DNA of 64,000 bases from JBBROS01 sp965260935 (GTDB lineage: Bacteria; Pseudomonadota; Alphaproteobacteria; Acetobacterales; Acetobacteraceae). The translations under genes and the position numbers were made by a program. The stretch spans positions 4,030,001 through 4,094,000 of the forward strand of contig OZ253374.1 in NCBI GenBank assembly GCA_965260935.1, read 5' to 3'. Of the stretch, positions 42,116 to 51,211 are shown piece after piece (the stretch's first letter is position 1; each line of letters opens with the position of its first letter). Under the pieces are notes generated by a model. That model saw only the letters and a list, made by a program, of their open reading frames with translations. It was not told the DNA's origin and searched no databases.

Positions 42116-43239
42116 ATCCGCTGGCCCAGGAAGCGGAACACCAAATCTTGCCACCACTGGCTATGAATCTGCTCAAGCAGCGCCCGGTCGACCGGCTCAC
42201 GCAACCCGCTGCCGATCGGCAGCGCGATCCCGTAGGTCTGCGCGTCGAACTTGACCGGCAGCACCCGGAGCGATTTGGCGAAATCCTGCTTCACCGTCCA
42301 AACCAGCAGCGGGCGGTCGTATACCACCGCATCGATCTGGCCGGCCTGAAGCGCCCGCAGCGCCGCCGTGCCGTCCTGATAGCGTGAGAACTGGATTTTC
42401 TCGGCCGTGAGATAGTCGGCGCTGGTTGAGCCGCCCACGGCGCCGACGACCACCGAATGCAGGTCGCCGACCACCTCGACCCGCCCGGTCAGCTTGCTGG
42501 CCGTCAGCGCGCTGGTGATGCCGGCGGTGAAGGTCGAGATCAGGATCACGGAGGCGAACATCCAGGCCACCGCCAGCAGCCGGCCCGGCACGGTTGTCGG
42601 CGCCTTGTCGCCGTAGCCGACCGTCGTCATCGTCACCGCCGACCACCAGAACCCGGCGCCCAGGCCCTTGAGCATATGGCCGCCGAACTGCGCGTTCCGC
42701 CGCCGCTCGAACAGCCAGATGAAGAAGCCGACCCCCGCCAGCAGCGCCGACAACGCCAGCACGACCTGGACGAAGGCCAGCGAGAACATGCTGCGCACGA
42801 CCGGCCACCAGCCATCGGCCGAGATCGGCACTGCGATGCCGAGCCCGGAAGCGAAGAACGGCTGGCTGAAGTCCACCGTCGCCTCGCGTTCCGCGGTGAT
42901 GGTCAAGGCCGCGACCCCGGCGTCGAACCGCTTGTCGGCCACGCCCTCGATAAGCCCCTTGAGATCGGTTTCCTCGAACCGGAAGCGCAGGTGCAGCTCG
43001 TCGGCGATGCGACGCCAGAGGTCGATGCTGATGCCGTGCCAATCGCCGCCGCCGTTCTTCATCGCGAAGGGCGGCGCTTCCTTCGTGCCGATCACCAGCT
43101 CGCGCTTGGCGAAGGGCGGCGGAACGAGGTCGAGCGGCGTTTCCGCCCGGGCGGGGCCAACCATGACGGGCAGAAGCAGCAGGAGGCAGGCTGCGCCGCG
43201 GCTGAGGGGGCCTGTGGCCAAGGCGGCCATTTGCGTCAC
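42112..43239 (-). CDS. GluR0-like ligand-gated potassium channel
   Basis: A 375-residue protein with the layout of prokaryotic ionotropic glutamate receptors. A signal peptide (to about 32) precedes the first ligand lobe (about 46-145), with the amino-acid carboxylate Arg in LTITAERE (R118). Helix M1 (152-177), a pore loop with the K+ filter TTVGYGD (205-211) and M2 (221-246) follow. The second lobe (about 252-375) has GGSTSADYL and the amine-binding Asp in VVYDRP (D308). The binding-protein fold is thus split by a two-helix K+ pore. Ligand is probably an amino acid; glutamate is not proven. It converges on the TRAP dicarboxylate operon. Confidence 0.87.
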   Translation of the reverse strand: MTQMAALATGPLSRGAACLLLLLPVMVGPARAETPLDLVPPPFAKRELVIGTKEAPPFAMKNGGGDWHGISIDLWRRIADELHLRFRFEETDLKGLIEGVADKRFDAGVAALTITAEREATVDFSQPFFASGLGIAVPISADGWWPVVRSMFSLAFVQVVLALSALLAGVGFFIWLFERRRNAQFGGHMLKGLGAGFWWSAVTMTTVGYGDKAPTTVPGRLLAVAWMFASVILISTFTAGITSALTASKLTGRVEVVGDLHSVVVGAVGGSTSADYLTAEKIQFSRYQDGTAALRALQAGQIDAVVYDRPLLVWTVKQDFAKSLRVLPVKFDAQTYGIALPIGSGLREPVDRALLEQIHSQWWQDLVFRFLGQRI

Positions 43240-43243
43240 GTTG

Positions 43244-45184
43244 TCAGGACTCGTCGCCCTGTGCGGCTATGGACGCGGCGCCGGCGGATCCGAGCGGCGC
43301 TTGTCTCGGCGCGTCCCTCGCGCCCTCGAGTTGCTGCCGGGTCCGCTTCCGAACGGCCTGCTGGTCCGGGATCTCGGTGGTCGCGTCAAGCGGGCGGCCT
43401 GCCAGCCGCATGGCCGTCGTGACCAGCGCCACGTGGCTGAACGCCTGCGGAAAGTTTCCCGTGAAACATTTTGCCCGCGGGTCGTACTCCTCGCTGAGCA
43501 GGCCGACGTCGTTGCATAGCGCCACCAGGCGCTCGAACATCGCGCGGCCTTCCTCGGTCCGGCCTTGCTGGTAGATGACGGAGGCGAGCCAGAAGCTGCA
43601 GGCCAGGAACGCGCCTTCGCCCTCGGGCAACCCGTCCTCGACTTCGCCGGTCCGGTAGCGCAGCACGTAGCCGTCGACCAGCAGCTCCTTCTCGATCGCG
43701 GCCACGGTCCCCACCATGCGCGGGTCGTTGGCGTCGATGAAGCCGGAGGTGGGCAGCATCAGCAGGCTCGCGTCCAGGGCCGGGTCGCCGAAGCTTTGCA
43801 GGAAGGTGTTGCGGTCCTTGTCGAAGCCCTGCTGCCAAACAAGGTCGTGGATGCGTTGCCGCGCGGCGCGCCAGCGGCCGAGCGGGGCTTCGAAGCCGTA
43901 GCCCTCGGCGTCGGCGATGCCGCGGTCGAAGGCCATCCATGCCATTACCTTGCTGAAGGTGAAGTGCCGCCTGCCGCCGCGGGTTTCCCACATGCCCTCG
44001 TCCGGCTGCTCCCACACCGTTTCCAGGTGCTCCAGGATCGCGCGCTGCACCGACCAGGTCTCGATCTCCTCCAGCAGGCCGGTCTTGCGGGCGTGGTGAA
44101 GGGCGGCCATCACCTCGCCGAACACGTCCAACTGCAACTGCCCGGCCGCCGCGTTGCCGATCCGGACCGGCGACGCGCCCCCGTAGCCGGCGAGCCAGGG
44201 CAGCTCGTACTCGTCGAGCCGGCGCTCGCCGGCGATGCCGTACATGATCTGCAACTGCTTCGGGCTGCCGGCGACGCTGCGGTGCAGCCAGCGTGCCCAG
44301 GACTGCGCTTCCTCGGCGTACCCGGCGCCCATGAACGAGAACAGGGTGATGACCGCGTCGCGCAGCCAGCAGTAGCGGTAGTCCCAGTTGCGCGTGCCGC
44401 CCAGCGCCTCGGGCAGGGAGGCGGTGGGGGCGGCGACGATGCCGCCGGTCGGCGCGTAGGTCAGCGCCTTGAGCACCAGCAGCGAGCGCTTGACCGTGTC
44501 GGCCGCGGGGCCGTCGTATTTGCAGCGGCCCGACCACGCCGACCAGTAGGACTCGGTTGAGTACAGCGCGTCCTCGACGTCGGGGCTGAGCGGCAGCGGC
44601 AGGTGGGACGGCCCGTAGGTCAGCACGAACGGAACCCGCTCGCCCTTCCTGACGGTGAACTTGGCCACCGTCTTGAGGTCCTTGCCTTCCAGCGTCACCG
44701 GCGTGCGCAGCACCACCATCGACGGCCCGGCGATCGCGACGATGCCGTTGCCGCCGTCGCGGCGGGTCACCCAGGGGATGGTGACCCCGTAATCGAACCG
44801 GATGGACAGTTCGAGGCGCATGGGGACCGAGCCTTTCCGCCCCTCGACGATCCGCACCACGCTGTTGTTGGCAGCGCCAGGGATCATGAAGTCGATCACC
44901 GCGACCTCGCCGTCGGCGGTCTTGAACAGGGTTTCGAGCACCAGCGTGCCGTCGCGGTACTGCCGGGTTGCGGGCTTGCCCGGATGTTGCGGCGCGATCA
45001 GGAAGCGGCCGTTCTCCGGCGTGCCGAGCAAGGCGGCGAAGCAGGCGGGGCTGTCGAACCGTGGCAGGCACAGCCAATCGATGCTCCCGTTGCGCCCGAC
45101 CAGGGCCGAGGTCGAGCAGTCGCCGATCAGCGCGTAGTCCGCGATGGGCAGCGGCTCGACAAGTTTCTTTGGCGTATCGTTCAT
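43244..45184 (-). CDS. Glycoside hydrolase family 15 (glucoamylase/trehalase-like)
   Basis: A 646-residue cytosolic protein without a signal peptide. The N-terminal beta domain starts IADYALIGDCSTSALVGRNGSIDWLCLPRFDSPA, typical of bacterial GH15. The (alpha/alpha)6 barrel carries GTRNWDYRYCWLRDA and, near the end, LPEGEGAFLACSFWLA with the catalytic acid. Some members hydrolyse trehalose, others maltodextrins, so the substrate is open. It is divergent from the helicase gene and ends 5 bp before the channel gene, in the same direction. Confidence 0.88.
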   Translation of the reverse strand: MNDTPKKLVEPLPIADYALIGDCSTSALVGRNGSIDWLCLPRFDSPACFAALLGTPENGRFLIAPQHPGKPATRQYRDGTLVLETLFKTADGEVAVIDFMIPGAANNSVVRIVEGRKGSVPMRLELSIRFDYGVTIPWVTRRDGGNGIVAIAGPSMVVLRTPVTLEGKDLKTVAKFTVRKGERVPFVLTYGPSHLPLPLSPDVEDALYSTESYWSAWSGRCKYDGPAADTVKRSLLVLKALTYAPTGGIVAAPTASLPEALGGTRNWDYRYCWLRDAVITLFSFMGAGYAEEAQSWARWLHRSVAGSPKQLQIMYGIAGERRLDEYELPWLAGYGGASPVRIGNAAAGQLQLDVFGEVMAALHHARKTGLLEEIETWSVQRAILEHLETVWEQPDEGMWETRGGRRHFTFSKVMAWMAFDRGIADAEGYGFEAPLGRWRAARQRIHDLVWQQGFDKDRNTFLQSFGDPALDASLLMLPTSGFIDANDPRMVGTVAAIEKELLVDGYVLRYRTGEVEDGLPEGEGAFLACSFWLASVIYQQGRTEEGRAMFERLVALCNDVGLLSEEYDPRAKCFTGNFPQAFSHVALVTTAMRLAGRPLDATTEIPDQQAVRKRTRQQLEGARDAPRQAPLGSAGAASIAAQGDES

Positions 45185-45298
45185 GGGCAGTGTGACGCGC
45201 TGACGGGCGTCTTGGTTGCAACCGCCGTCTCGCCAGCTACCCGAGGCGCAAATCTCAAACTAATCCTCCTGGTGCTACGGGCCATGCGTCCGCTGCGG

Positions 45299-45327
45299 TT
45301 GACTTTCAAGGGCTGTTTCACGATATG
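45299..45327 (+). promoter_or_regulatory. Candidate sigma70-type promoter for the DEAD-box helicase
   Basis: TTGACT at 45299-45304 and GATATG at 45322-45327 are separated by 17 bp. The -35 is good and the -10 partial. Transcription would start about 80 bp before the TTG start at 45414, leaving a moderate 5' leader. Confidence 0.35.
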
Positions 45328-45413
45328 GCACTCACGCGCACAGCGTATGCGCGCCTGTCGCCCGGCACTGTCGGTGGGGCGCTATCACCCGTTGATGAAA
45401 CGAGACCTTTCGC

Positions 45414-47129
45414 TTGATCCAGACCAACACCGCTACGGCGGATGATACTATACACGCCGCACCGGAGACAACCGCCGAGCCGGAGACGGAGGCGGCAGTC
45501 CCGGCCGAGGCGCTGCCCGAGCAGCCGATGCCGGCGGCGGCGGAGCCCTCCGCCGAGGAGCCGGAGATCGCGTTCGCGGAGCTTGGCCTGTCCCCGGAAA
45601 TTTTGCAGGCGTTGAGCGAGAAGGGGTACCGAAGCCCGACGCCGATCCAATCGCAAGCAATCCCCACCGTGCTGATGGGCCGGGACGTGCTCGGCTGCGC
45701 CCAGACCGGCACCGGGAAGACCGCGAGCTTCGTGCTGCCGATGCTCGATGTGCTATCGAGCGGCCGGGCGCGGGCGCGGATGCCGCGGAGCCTGATCCTG
45801 GAGCCGACCCGGGAGCTGGCGTTGCAGGTGGCGGAGAACTTCGTCCAATACGGCAAGCACCTGAAGCTCAACCACGCGCTGCTGATCGGCGGCGAGAGCA
45901 TGGCCGAGCAGAAGGACGCGCTGATGCGCGGCGTCGATGTGTTGATCGCGACGCCCGGACGGCTGATGGATCTGTTCGAGCGCGGCGGCTTGCTGCTGAC
46001 CGACGTGAAGACGCTCGTGATCGACGAGGCCGACCGGATGCTCGACATGGGCTTTATTCCGGACGTGGAGAAGATCGTCGGCTTTCTGCCGCAGACGCGT
46101 CAGACGCTATTCTTCAGCGCCACGATGGCGCCCGAGATCAAGCGGTTGGCCGACGCGTTCCTCAGCAACCCGAAGGAGATCACGGTCAGCCGCCCGGCGA
46201 GCATCGCCACCACCATCGTGGCCGGGCTGACGGTCGTCAACGAGCTTGACAAGCGGGAGGCGTTGCGGCGGCTGATCGGCAGCCAGTCGGTGCAGAACGC
46301 GCTGATCTTCTGCAACCGCAAGCGCGACGTCGACATTCTTTACAAGTCGCTCAAGCGGCATGAGTTCAGCGCCGGGCAACTGCATGGCGACATGAGCCAG
46401 CCGGAGCGGTTCGCCACGCTCGGGCGCTTTAAGGCGGGCGAGATCCGCTTGCTGGTGTGCAGCGACGTGGCTGCCCGCGGCATCGACATTGGCGGGCTGA
46501 GCCACGTGTTCAATTTCGACGTGCCGATCCATGCCGAGGATTACGTGCATCGGATCGGCCGGACCGGGCGGGCCGGCTTGACTGGGCACGCGTTCACCCT
46601 GGCGACGCCTGACGACCGCGTTTATGTCGAGGCGATCGAGAAGCTGGTCGGGGCCGAGATCCCCCGCTTCGCGATCGAGGGGATGGATGTGCTGCCGTTC
46701 GCGGAGGGCGACGGGCGACGCCGCAGGGGGCGGGCGAAAGCGCCGGCCAAGCCGAAAGCCGCGGCGAAGGACACCGAGGAGCGCGCCGCCAAGCCTCGGC
46801 GGAGCCGGAGCCGCAAGGCCGATGCCGGGCAGACGCCGCCCGAGCAAGCGCCGCAGCCGGAGGTTGCGGCGGAAGCCCCGACGCGGCCCGTCCCAGCCGA
46901 GCCGCGACGCCCTCGCGATGCCGAGCCGCGTCGCTACCGCGACGATGCCGAGCCGCGTCGCTACCGCGACGACGCGCCCCGGCGGGGCCGTGACGAGCCG
47001 CGGCGGCATCGCCGTGACGACGATCTTGGCCCGGCCGTGCGCGGTTTCGGGGAAGACGTGCCGGCGTTCATGCTGCTACGCTCGCCGGCAAGACAGGCGC
47101 CGGCGCAGGCAAGGCCGGAGGCCGAGTAA
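45414..47129 (+). CDS. DEAD-box RNA helicase, RhlE-like
   Basis: A 571-residue RNA helicase. After an acidic Ala/Pro-rich N-terminus (about 1-48) come the Q motif (SPTPIQSQAIP), motif I AQTGTGKT, Ia PTRELALQ, II DEAD, III SAT and VI HRIGRTGR. The C-terminus from about 440 is Arg/Lys-rich and disordered, including two identical AEPRRYRDD units. The start is TTG at 45414, the only in-frame initiator before the conserved core with suitable position, but the ribosome-binding site is weak. Such helicases help ribosome assembly or the RNase E degradosome; a rne partner role is inference. Confidence 0.88.
   Translation: MIQTNTATADDTIHAAPETTAEPETEAAVPAEALPEQPMPAAAEPSAEEPEIAFAELGLSPEILQALSEKGYRSPTPIQSQAIPTVLMGRDVLGCAQTGTGKTASFVLPMLDVLSSGRARARMPRSLILEPTRELALQVAENFVQYGKHLKLNHALLIGGESMAEQKDALMRGVDVLIATPGRLMDLFERGGLLLTDVKTLVIDEADRMLDMGFIPDVEKIVGFLPQTRQTLFFSATMAPEIKRLADAFLSNPKEITVSRPASIATTIVAGLTVVNELDKREALRRLIGSQSVQNALIFCNRKRDVDILYKSLKRHEFSAGQLHGDMSQPERFATLGRFKAGEIRLLVCSDVAARGIDIGGLSHVFNFDVPIHAEDYVHRIGRTGRAGLTGHAFTLATPDDRVYVEAIEKLVGAEIPRFAIEGMDVLPFAEGDGRRRRGRAKAPAKPKAAAKDTEERAAKPRRSRSRKADAGQTPPEQAPQPEVAAEAPTRPVPAEPRRPRDAEPRRYRDDAEPRRYRDDAPRRGRDEPRRHRRDDDLGPAVRGFGEDVPAFMLLRSPARQAPAQARPEAE
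46917..46970 (+). repeat. Tandem 27-bp perfect repeat in the helicase tail
   Basis: Two perfect 27-bp copies (46917-46943 and 46944-46970) encode DAEPRRYRD twice, in frame. They sit in the Arg-rich RNA-binding tail. The exact identity points to recent slippage. Confidence 0.9.
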
Positions 47130-47143
47130 CGAGGATCGCCCGC

Positions 47144-48388
47144 ATGAATGTTGTTACCCCGGTTCAGACGCCCGAAGCCGCCGCCGAGCGTAGCCGCCCA
47201 TCGAATTACAAGAAGCTGGGGCCGTTCCGGTGGGATGACGCACTGTTGCTGGACGGCCAGCTTACGGAAGACGAGCGCGCAATGCGGGACGCGGCGCACG
47301 GTTATTGCCAGGACAAGCTGTTCCCTCGCGTTCTCGAGGCCAACCGGCATGAGCGGTTCGACCGGGAGATCATGAATGAGATGGGGGAAATGGGCTTCCT
47401 GGGGGCAACCCTCGACAGCCACGGTTGCGCCGGGGTCGGTTACGTCGCCTACGGGCTGATTGCCCGGGAGGTGGAGCGGGTGGACAGCGGATACCGGAGC
47501 GCGTTCTCCGTTCAATCCTCGTTGGTGATGTATCCGATCTGGGCGTTCGGGTCCGAGGATCAAAAAGACCGCTTCCTGCCCAAGCTCCGCACGGGCGAAT
47601 TCATCGGCTGCTTCGGGTTGACGGAGCCTGACGCGGGATCCGACCCGGCCAGCATGAGGACGCGCGCCAAGGCGGTTGACGGCGGTTTCCTGCTTTCCGG
47701 CTCCAAGACGTGGATCACCAACAGCCCGCTGGCGGACGTGTTCGTGGTCTGGGCCAAGAACGACGAGGGCGAGATCCGCGGCTACATTCTTGAGAAGGGG
47801 ATGGCCGGGCTCGATGCGCCCAAGATCGAGGGCAAGTTCTCGCTTCGCGCCAGCACGACCGGCGCCATCATGATGCAGGACGTGTTCGTGCCGGCGGAAA
47901 ACGAGCTGCCCCATGTCAAAGGGCTGCGCGGGCCGTTCTCCTGCCTGAACAACGCCCGTTACGGCATAAGCTGGGGCGCGCTGGGCTCGGCCGAGTTCTG
48001 CTGGCACGCCGCCCGCGATTACACGATGCAGCGGATGATGTTCGGCCGGCCGCTGGCCGCGACGCAGCTGATCCAGAAAAAGCTGGCCGACATGCAGACG
48101 GAGATCACGCTCGGGCTGCAGGGCGCGCTCCGGCTCGGGCGGTTGATGGACGAGGGCGCCGCCGCGCCGGAGATGATCAGCATGATGAAGCGCAACAACT
48201 GCGGCAAGGCGATCGAGATCGCCCGCACGTCGCGCGACATGCACGGCGGCAACGGGATCTCCGACGAGTACCACGTCATCCGCCATGTGATGAACCTGGA
48301 GGCGGTCAATACATACGAGGGCACGCATGACGTGCACGCGCTGATCCTTGGCCGCGCCCAGACCGGCCTCAACGCCTTCGGCAGCTAA
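47144..48388 (+). CDS. gcdH: Glutaryl-CoA dehydrogenase
   Basis: A 414-residue FAD-dependent acyl-CoA dehydrogenase of the GcdH type that oxidises and decarboxylates glutaryl-CoA to crotonyl-CoA in lysine and tryptophan breakdown. Evidence: GCFGLTEPDAGSDPASM and SGSKTWITNSPLADVFVVWAK for FAD and substrate, ISWGALGSAEFCWHAARDY, and the catalytic Glu in NTYEGTHDVHALILGRAQTG. The protein is about 20 residues longer at the N-terminus than usual. It begins 14 bp after the helicase gene, and its last 41 bp overlap the next gene. Confidence 0.9.
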   Translation: MNVVTPVQTPEAAAERSRPSNYKKLGPFRWDDALLLDGQLTEDERAMRDAAHGYCQDKLFPRVLEANRHERFDREIMNEMGEMGFLGATLDSHGCAGVGYVAYGLIAREVERVDSGYRSAFSVQSSLVMYPIWAFGSEDQKDRFLPKLRTGEFIGCFGLTEPDAGSDPASMRTRAKAVDGGFLLSGSKTWITNSPLADVFVVWAKNDEGEIRGYILEKGMAGLDAPKIEGKFSLRASTTGAIMMQDVFVPAENELPHVKGLRGPFSCLNNARYGISWGALGSAEFCWHAARDYTMQRMMFGRPLAATQLIQKKLADMQTEITLGLQGALRLGRLMDEGAAAPEMISMMKRNNCGKAIEIARTSRDMHGGNGISDEYHVIRHVMNLEAVNTYEGTHDVHALILGRAQTGLNAFGS

Positions 48389-49637
48389 CCCGGTCCGCGT
48401 CGGCTCGCTCGGGGCCGACGCGGACGGCGTGGCCGTTTTGCCGGGCGGCGCTCCGCTTTATTTGCCCGGGACGCTTCCCGGCGAACTCGTGGAACCCGGC
48501 CCGTTCAGCCGCCGCGGCCAGGGCTGGGTGGCAACAGGCCATGTCATCGAGCCGTCGCCGGAACGGGTTTCGCCGCCCTGCCCTCATTTCGATGCTTGCG
48601 GCGGCTGCTCGCTTCAGCACTGGCGGGACGAGGCCTACGCCGCCTGGAAACTGGAGCAGGTTGCCGCCGTTGTCCGCCGCCTTGGGTTTACCGGCGCCCT
48701 CCCGCCACTTGCCCGCACCGGCCCCGGCGAGCGGCGGCGGATCGACCTCGCCATTCGGCGCGAGCCGTCCGGCGTCGTCGTCGGCCTGCACCGACGCCGC
48801 TCCGACGCGGTCGTTGATATGCGTGCCTGCCCCGTTCTCCATCCGGCGCTGTTCGCCGCCGTTCAAGCCCTGCGGCCCGTGCTCGGGGCGGTGTCCGGCC
48901 TGCGGCGCGAGGGTTCCGCGATCTTGAACTTGCTTGACACCGGCCCCGACCTGCTGCTCCGCACCGACGCTCCGTTGACCGCGCCCGACCGCGCCCGGCT
49001 CGCGGCTGTGGCGAACCGGCTCGGCCTTCCGCGCATCAGCGCCGCCGTTGGACCGCGCGGCGAGCCGGAGCCTGCTTGCACGCTCGGTCCGTCGGCGACC
49101 GCGTTCTCGGGTTGGAACACCCCGGTGCCGCCGGGCGCATTCCTGCAGGCGAGCCGGGCCGGAGAGGCCGCAATCCGCGCCGCCGTTCTTGCAGCCCTGC
49201 CCCGGCTTGCCGGCAAAGCCCGCATCGCCGAGCTTTTTGCCGGCTGCGGCACCCTGACCCACGGCCTTGCGGAACGCGGGCGCGTCCTGGCCTATGAAGG
49301 CGACTCCGGGTCCGTCCGGGCCTTGCGCGCGGCCGGGAATCCGCGCGTGACGGCCATCCATCGCGACCTGGCGCGCCAGCCGCTGCAGCCATCCGAACTG
49401 AAGGCGGCGAGCTGCATCGTGCTCGACCCGCCCTGGGCCGGGGCGCCGCAGCAGATGCCGGCGCTTGCCGCCAGTCGGCTGCCGGTTGTTTACGTTTCCT
49501 GCAACCCGGCGGCCCTGCTCCGCGATGGGCAGATGCTGATCGATGCCGGCTACCGAATCGGCGGCGCGTCGGCAATCGACCAGTTCCTTTGGTCCGCCAG
49601 GGTCGAGAGCGTTGTTGCGTTTGTTCCAGAGCGGTGA
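48348..49637 (+). CDS. RlmD/RumA-type 23S rRNA (uracil-5-)-methyltransferase
   Basis: A 429-residue class I SAM-dependent RNA methyltransferase. An N-terminal TRAM-like region is followed by the iron-sulfur cysteines CPHFDACGGC and a further Cys in MRACPVLHP. The SAM loop is ELFAGCGTLTHGLAER and the catalytic Cys is in YVSCNPAALLRD. The start is placed at TTG 48348, overlapping the gcdH end by 41 bp. A later start is possible, since family homology begins only around NPVRVGSLGADADGVA. Which uracil is modified (747, 1939 or other) is not resolvable here. Confidence 0.85.
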   Translation: MAAPRPASTPSAANPVRVGSLGADADGVAVLPGGAPLYLPGTLPGELVEPGPFSRRGQGWVATGHVIEPSPERVSPPCPHFDACGGCSLQHWRDEAYAAWKLEQVAAVVRRLGFTGALPPLARTGPGERRRIDLAIRREPSGVVVGLHRRRSDAVVDMRACPVLHPALFAAVQALRPVLGAVSGLRREGSAILNLLDTGPDLLLRTDAPLTAPDRARLAAVANRLGLPRISAAVGPRGEPEPACTLGPSATAFSGWNTPVPPGAFLQASRAGEAAIRAAVLAALPRLAGKARIAELFAGCGTLTHGLAERGRVLAYEGDSGSVRALRAAGNPRVTAIHRDLARQPLQPSELKAASCIVLDPPWAGAPQQMPALAASRLPVVYVSCNPAALLRDGQMLIDAGYRIGGASAIDQFLWSARVESVVAFVPER

Positions 49638-49708
49638 GAGCATCGCAATGCAGCGATGGAACGACCAGAACCCGCCGCCCGGTTACGGCATCAGGCTATG
49701 GCAAGACG

Positions 49709-49930
49709 ATGCGAAGGAACCAGAACGTGCGATTGAAACTGCTCGACGCCGTGTCGATTGTCATCGTGGCGGTCGCGATGACCGGTTGCGCGAAGACGCC
49801 AGGATCGACCAAGCATCCGCCGCCTGGTTCAGTCGAGCGTCGTGAGGATGGCGCATCGTTGATGCAGAACCGCTTTGCCGACCGGGGCGTGGCCGGCGAC
49901 CTTCGCGCGGCGAGGATGCGGCTGTCCTGA
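49709..49930 (+). CDS. Small putative lipoprotein
   Basis: A 73-residue frame from ATG 49709. Residues 1-25 form a basic start (MRRNQNVRLK), a hydrophobic stretch and a lipobox-like AMTGC, so lipidation is likely. The remainder is polar. No family was recognised. It starts 71 bp after the methyltransferase gene and converges with the Old Yellow Enzyme gene. A longer frame to 49589 overlaps the methyltransferase and is not preferred. Confidence 0.5.
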   Translation: MRRNQNVRLKLLDAVSIVIVAVAMTGCAKTPGSTKHPPPGSVERREDGASLMQNRFADRGVAGDLRAARMRLS

Positions 49931-49971
49931 CACCAGCCGCCGTTGGCGCGGCCGGTGTCAGACTGCCGGCG

Positions 49972-51096
49972 TTACGCGGCCAACTCGGCCTGTTTGTTCA
50001 TCGCCGGCCAGTCGGAATAGCCGGTGGCGTCGCCGCCGTACCAATAGGGCTTGGGCGCGTCCGCGAGCGGCGCTCCGGTCCTCAGCCGTTCGACCAGGTC
50101 CGGATTGGCGATGAACGGGCGTCCGAAGCTGATCAGATCCGCGTTGCCGGACGCCAGCGCCTGCTCGGCCAACTCCCGGTCGAACCCGTTGTTGGCGATG
50201 TATGCGCCGGAAAAGCGCTTGCGCAGCGCGGCGTAGTCCACGCCTTCGGTTTCCCGGCTGCCCTGGGTCACGCCCTCGATCCCGTGCAGGTAGGCCAGCC
50301 CGAAGCGGTTGAGGCCGTCGATGTAAGCGCCATAGGTGGCCATCGGGTCGCTGTCCAACGGCGTCTCGCCCGGCATCGTCGTGCCGGGGGAGAGGCGGAT
50401 GCCCACCCGCGATCCGCCGCCCCAAACGTCCGTGACCGCGGCCACGACGTCGAGCGGGAAGCGAAGCCGGTTCTCCACGCTGCCGCCATACCGATCTGTC
50501 CGCTTGTTGGTGCTGTCGCGGACGAACTGCTCCAGCAGGTAGTTGTTGGCCGAGTGGATCTCCACGCCGTCGAACCCGGCGTCCTTGGCGCATTGCGCGG
50601 CGTGCCGATAGTCCTCGACGATGGCCGGGATCTCGTCGGTCTCCAAGGCCCGCGGCGTCACGTGGTCTTGCAGCCCTTGGCTGGTGAACGCCTGCCCCGA
50701 GGGCTTGACCGCGGATGGCGCCACCGGCAGCGCGCCGCCATGCAGGCTCGGATGCGAGATGCGGCCCGTGTGCCAAAGCTGCAGCACCATCTTGCCGCCT
50801 TGCGCGTGGACCGCGCGGGTGACTTGGCCCCAAGCCTCGACCTGCTCCGGCAGCCAGATGCCCGGCGTCAGCGCGTAGCCGCGCGCCTGGGAGGATATGT
50901 TGGTCGCCTCGGAGACGATCAGGCCCGCTGTTGCCCGTTGCGCGTAGTAGTCGGCAGCGAATGGCGGCGGCACGCCCGCGTCGCTGGACCGGCTGCGGGT
51001 CAGCGGGGCCATGACGATGCGGTTCCGAAGCGCGAGGCCGCCCATGGCGACAGGTTGGAACAGAACGCTTTCCGTTTGCTGCATCGGGGTGTCCAT
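49972..51096 (-). CDS. Alkene reductase (Old Yellow Enzyme family)
   Basis: A 374-residue FMN-dependent NAD(P)H oxidoreductase (NemA/XenB type) that reduces activated C=C bonds and nitro compounds. The FMN-binding start is FQPVAMGGLALRNRIVMAPLTRSRS; active-site His and Asn sit in GVEIHSANNYLLEQF, where most relatives read HGANGYL. The C-terminal blocks DRYGGSVENRLRF and SFGRPFIANPDLVERL are standard. ATG 51096 gives the family start. It is separated by about 115 bp from the oxidase operon and read in the same direction, so could be a read-through gene or independent. Confidence 0.9.
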   Translation of the reverse strand: MDTPMQQTESVLFQPVAMGGLALRNRIVMAPLTRSRSSDAGVPPPFAADYYAQRATAGLIVSEATNISSQARGYALTPGIWLPEQVEAWGQVTRAVHAQGGKMVLQLWHTGRISHPSLHGGALPVAPSAVKPSGQAFTSQGLQDHVTPRALETDEIPAIVEDYRHAAQCAKDAGFDGVEIHSANNYLLEQFVRDSTNKRTDRYGGSVENRLRFPLDVVAAVTDVWGGGSRVGIRLSPGTTMPGETPLDSDPMATYGAYIDGLNRFGLAYLHGIEGVTQGSRETEGVDYAALRKRFSGAYIANNGFDRELAEQALASGNADLISFGRPFIANPDLVERLRTGAPLADAPKPYWYGGDATGYSDWPAMNKQAELAA

Positions 51097-51211
51097 CACA
51101 TGTTGCTGCCTGCGGACATGGTTCTTGTTGCGCTGCAATAGAAGGGCGGCGTCATCGCACGGCTGGGAGAGGGCTGGCGACCAGGCGCGACGCCTTCCCG
51201 TACTACTGAGG

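Noticed and set aside
42112..43239. Simple extracellular solute-binding protein of a polar amino acid ABC transporter
   Set aside because: The binding domain is interrupted by two membrane helices and a K+ selectivity filter, and no ABC permease or ATPase is adjacent.
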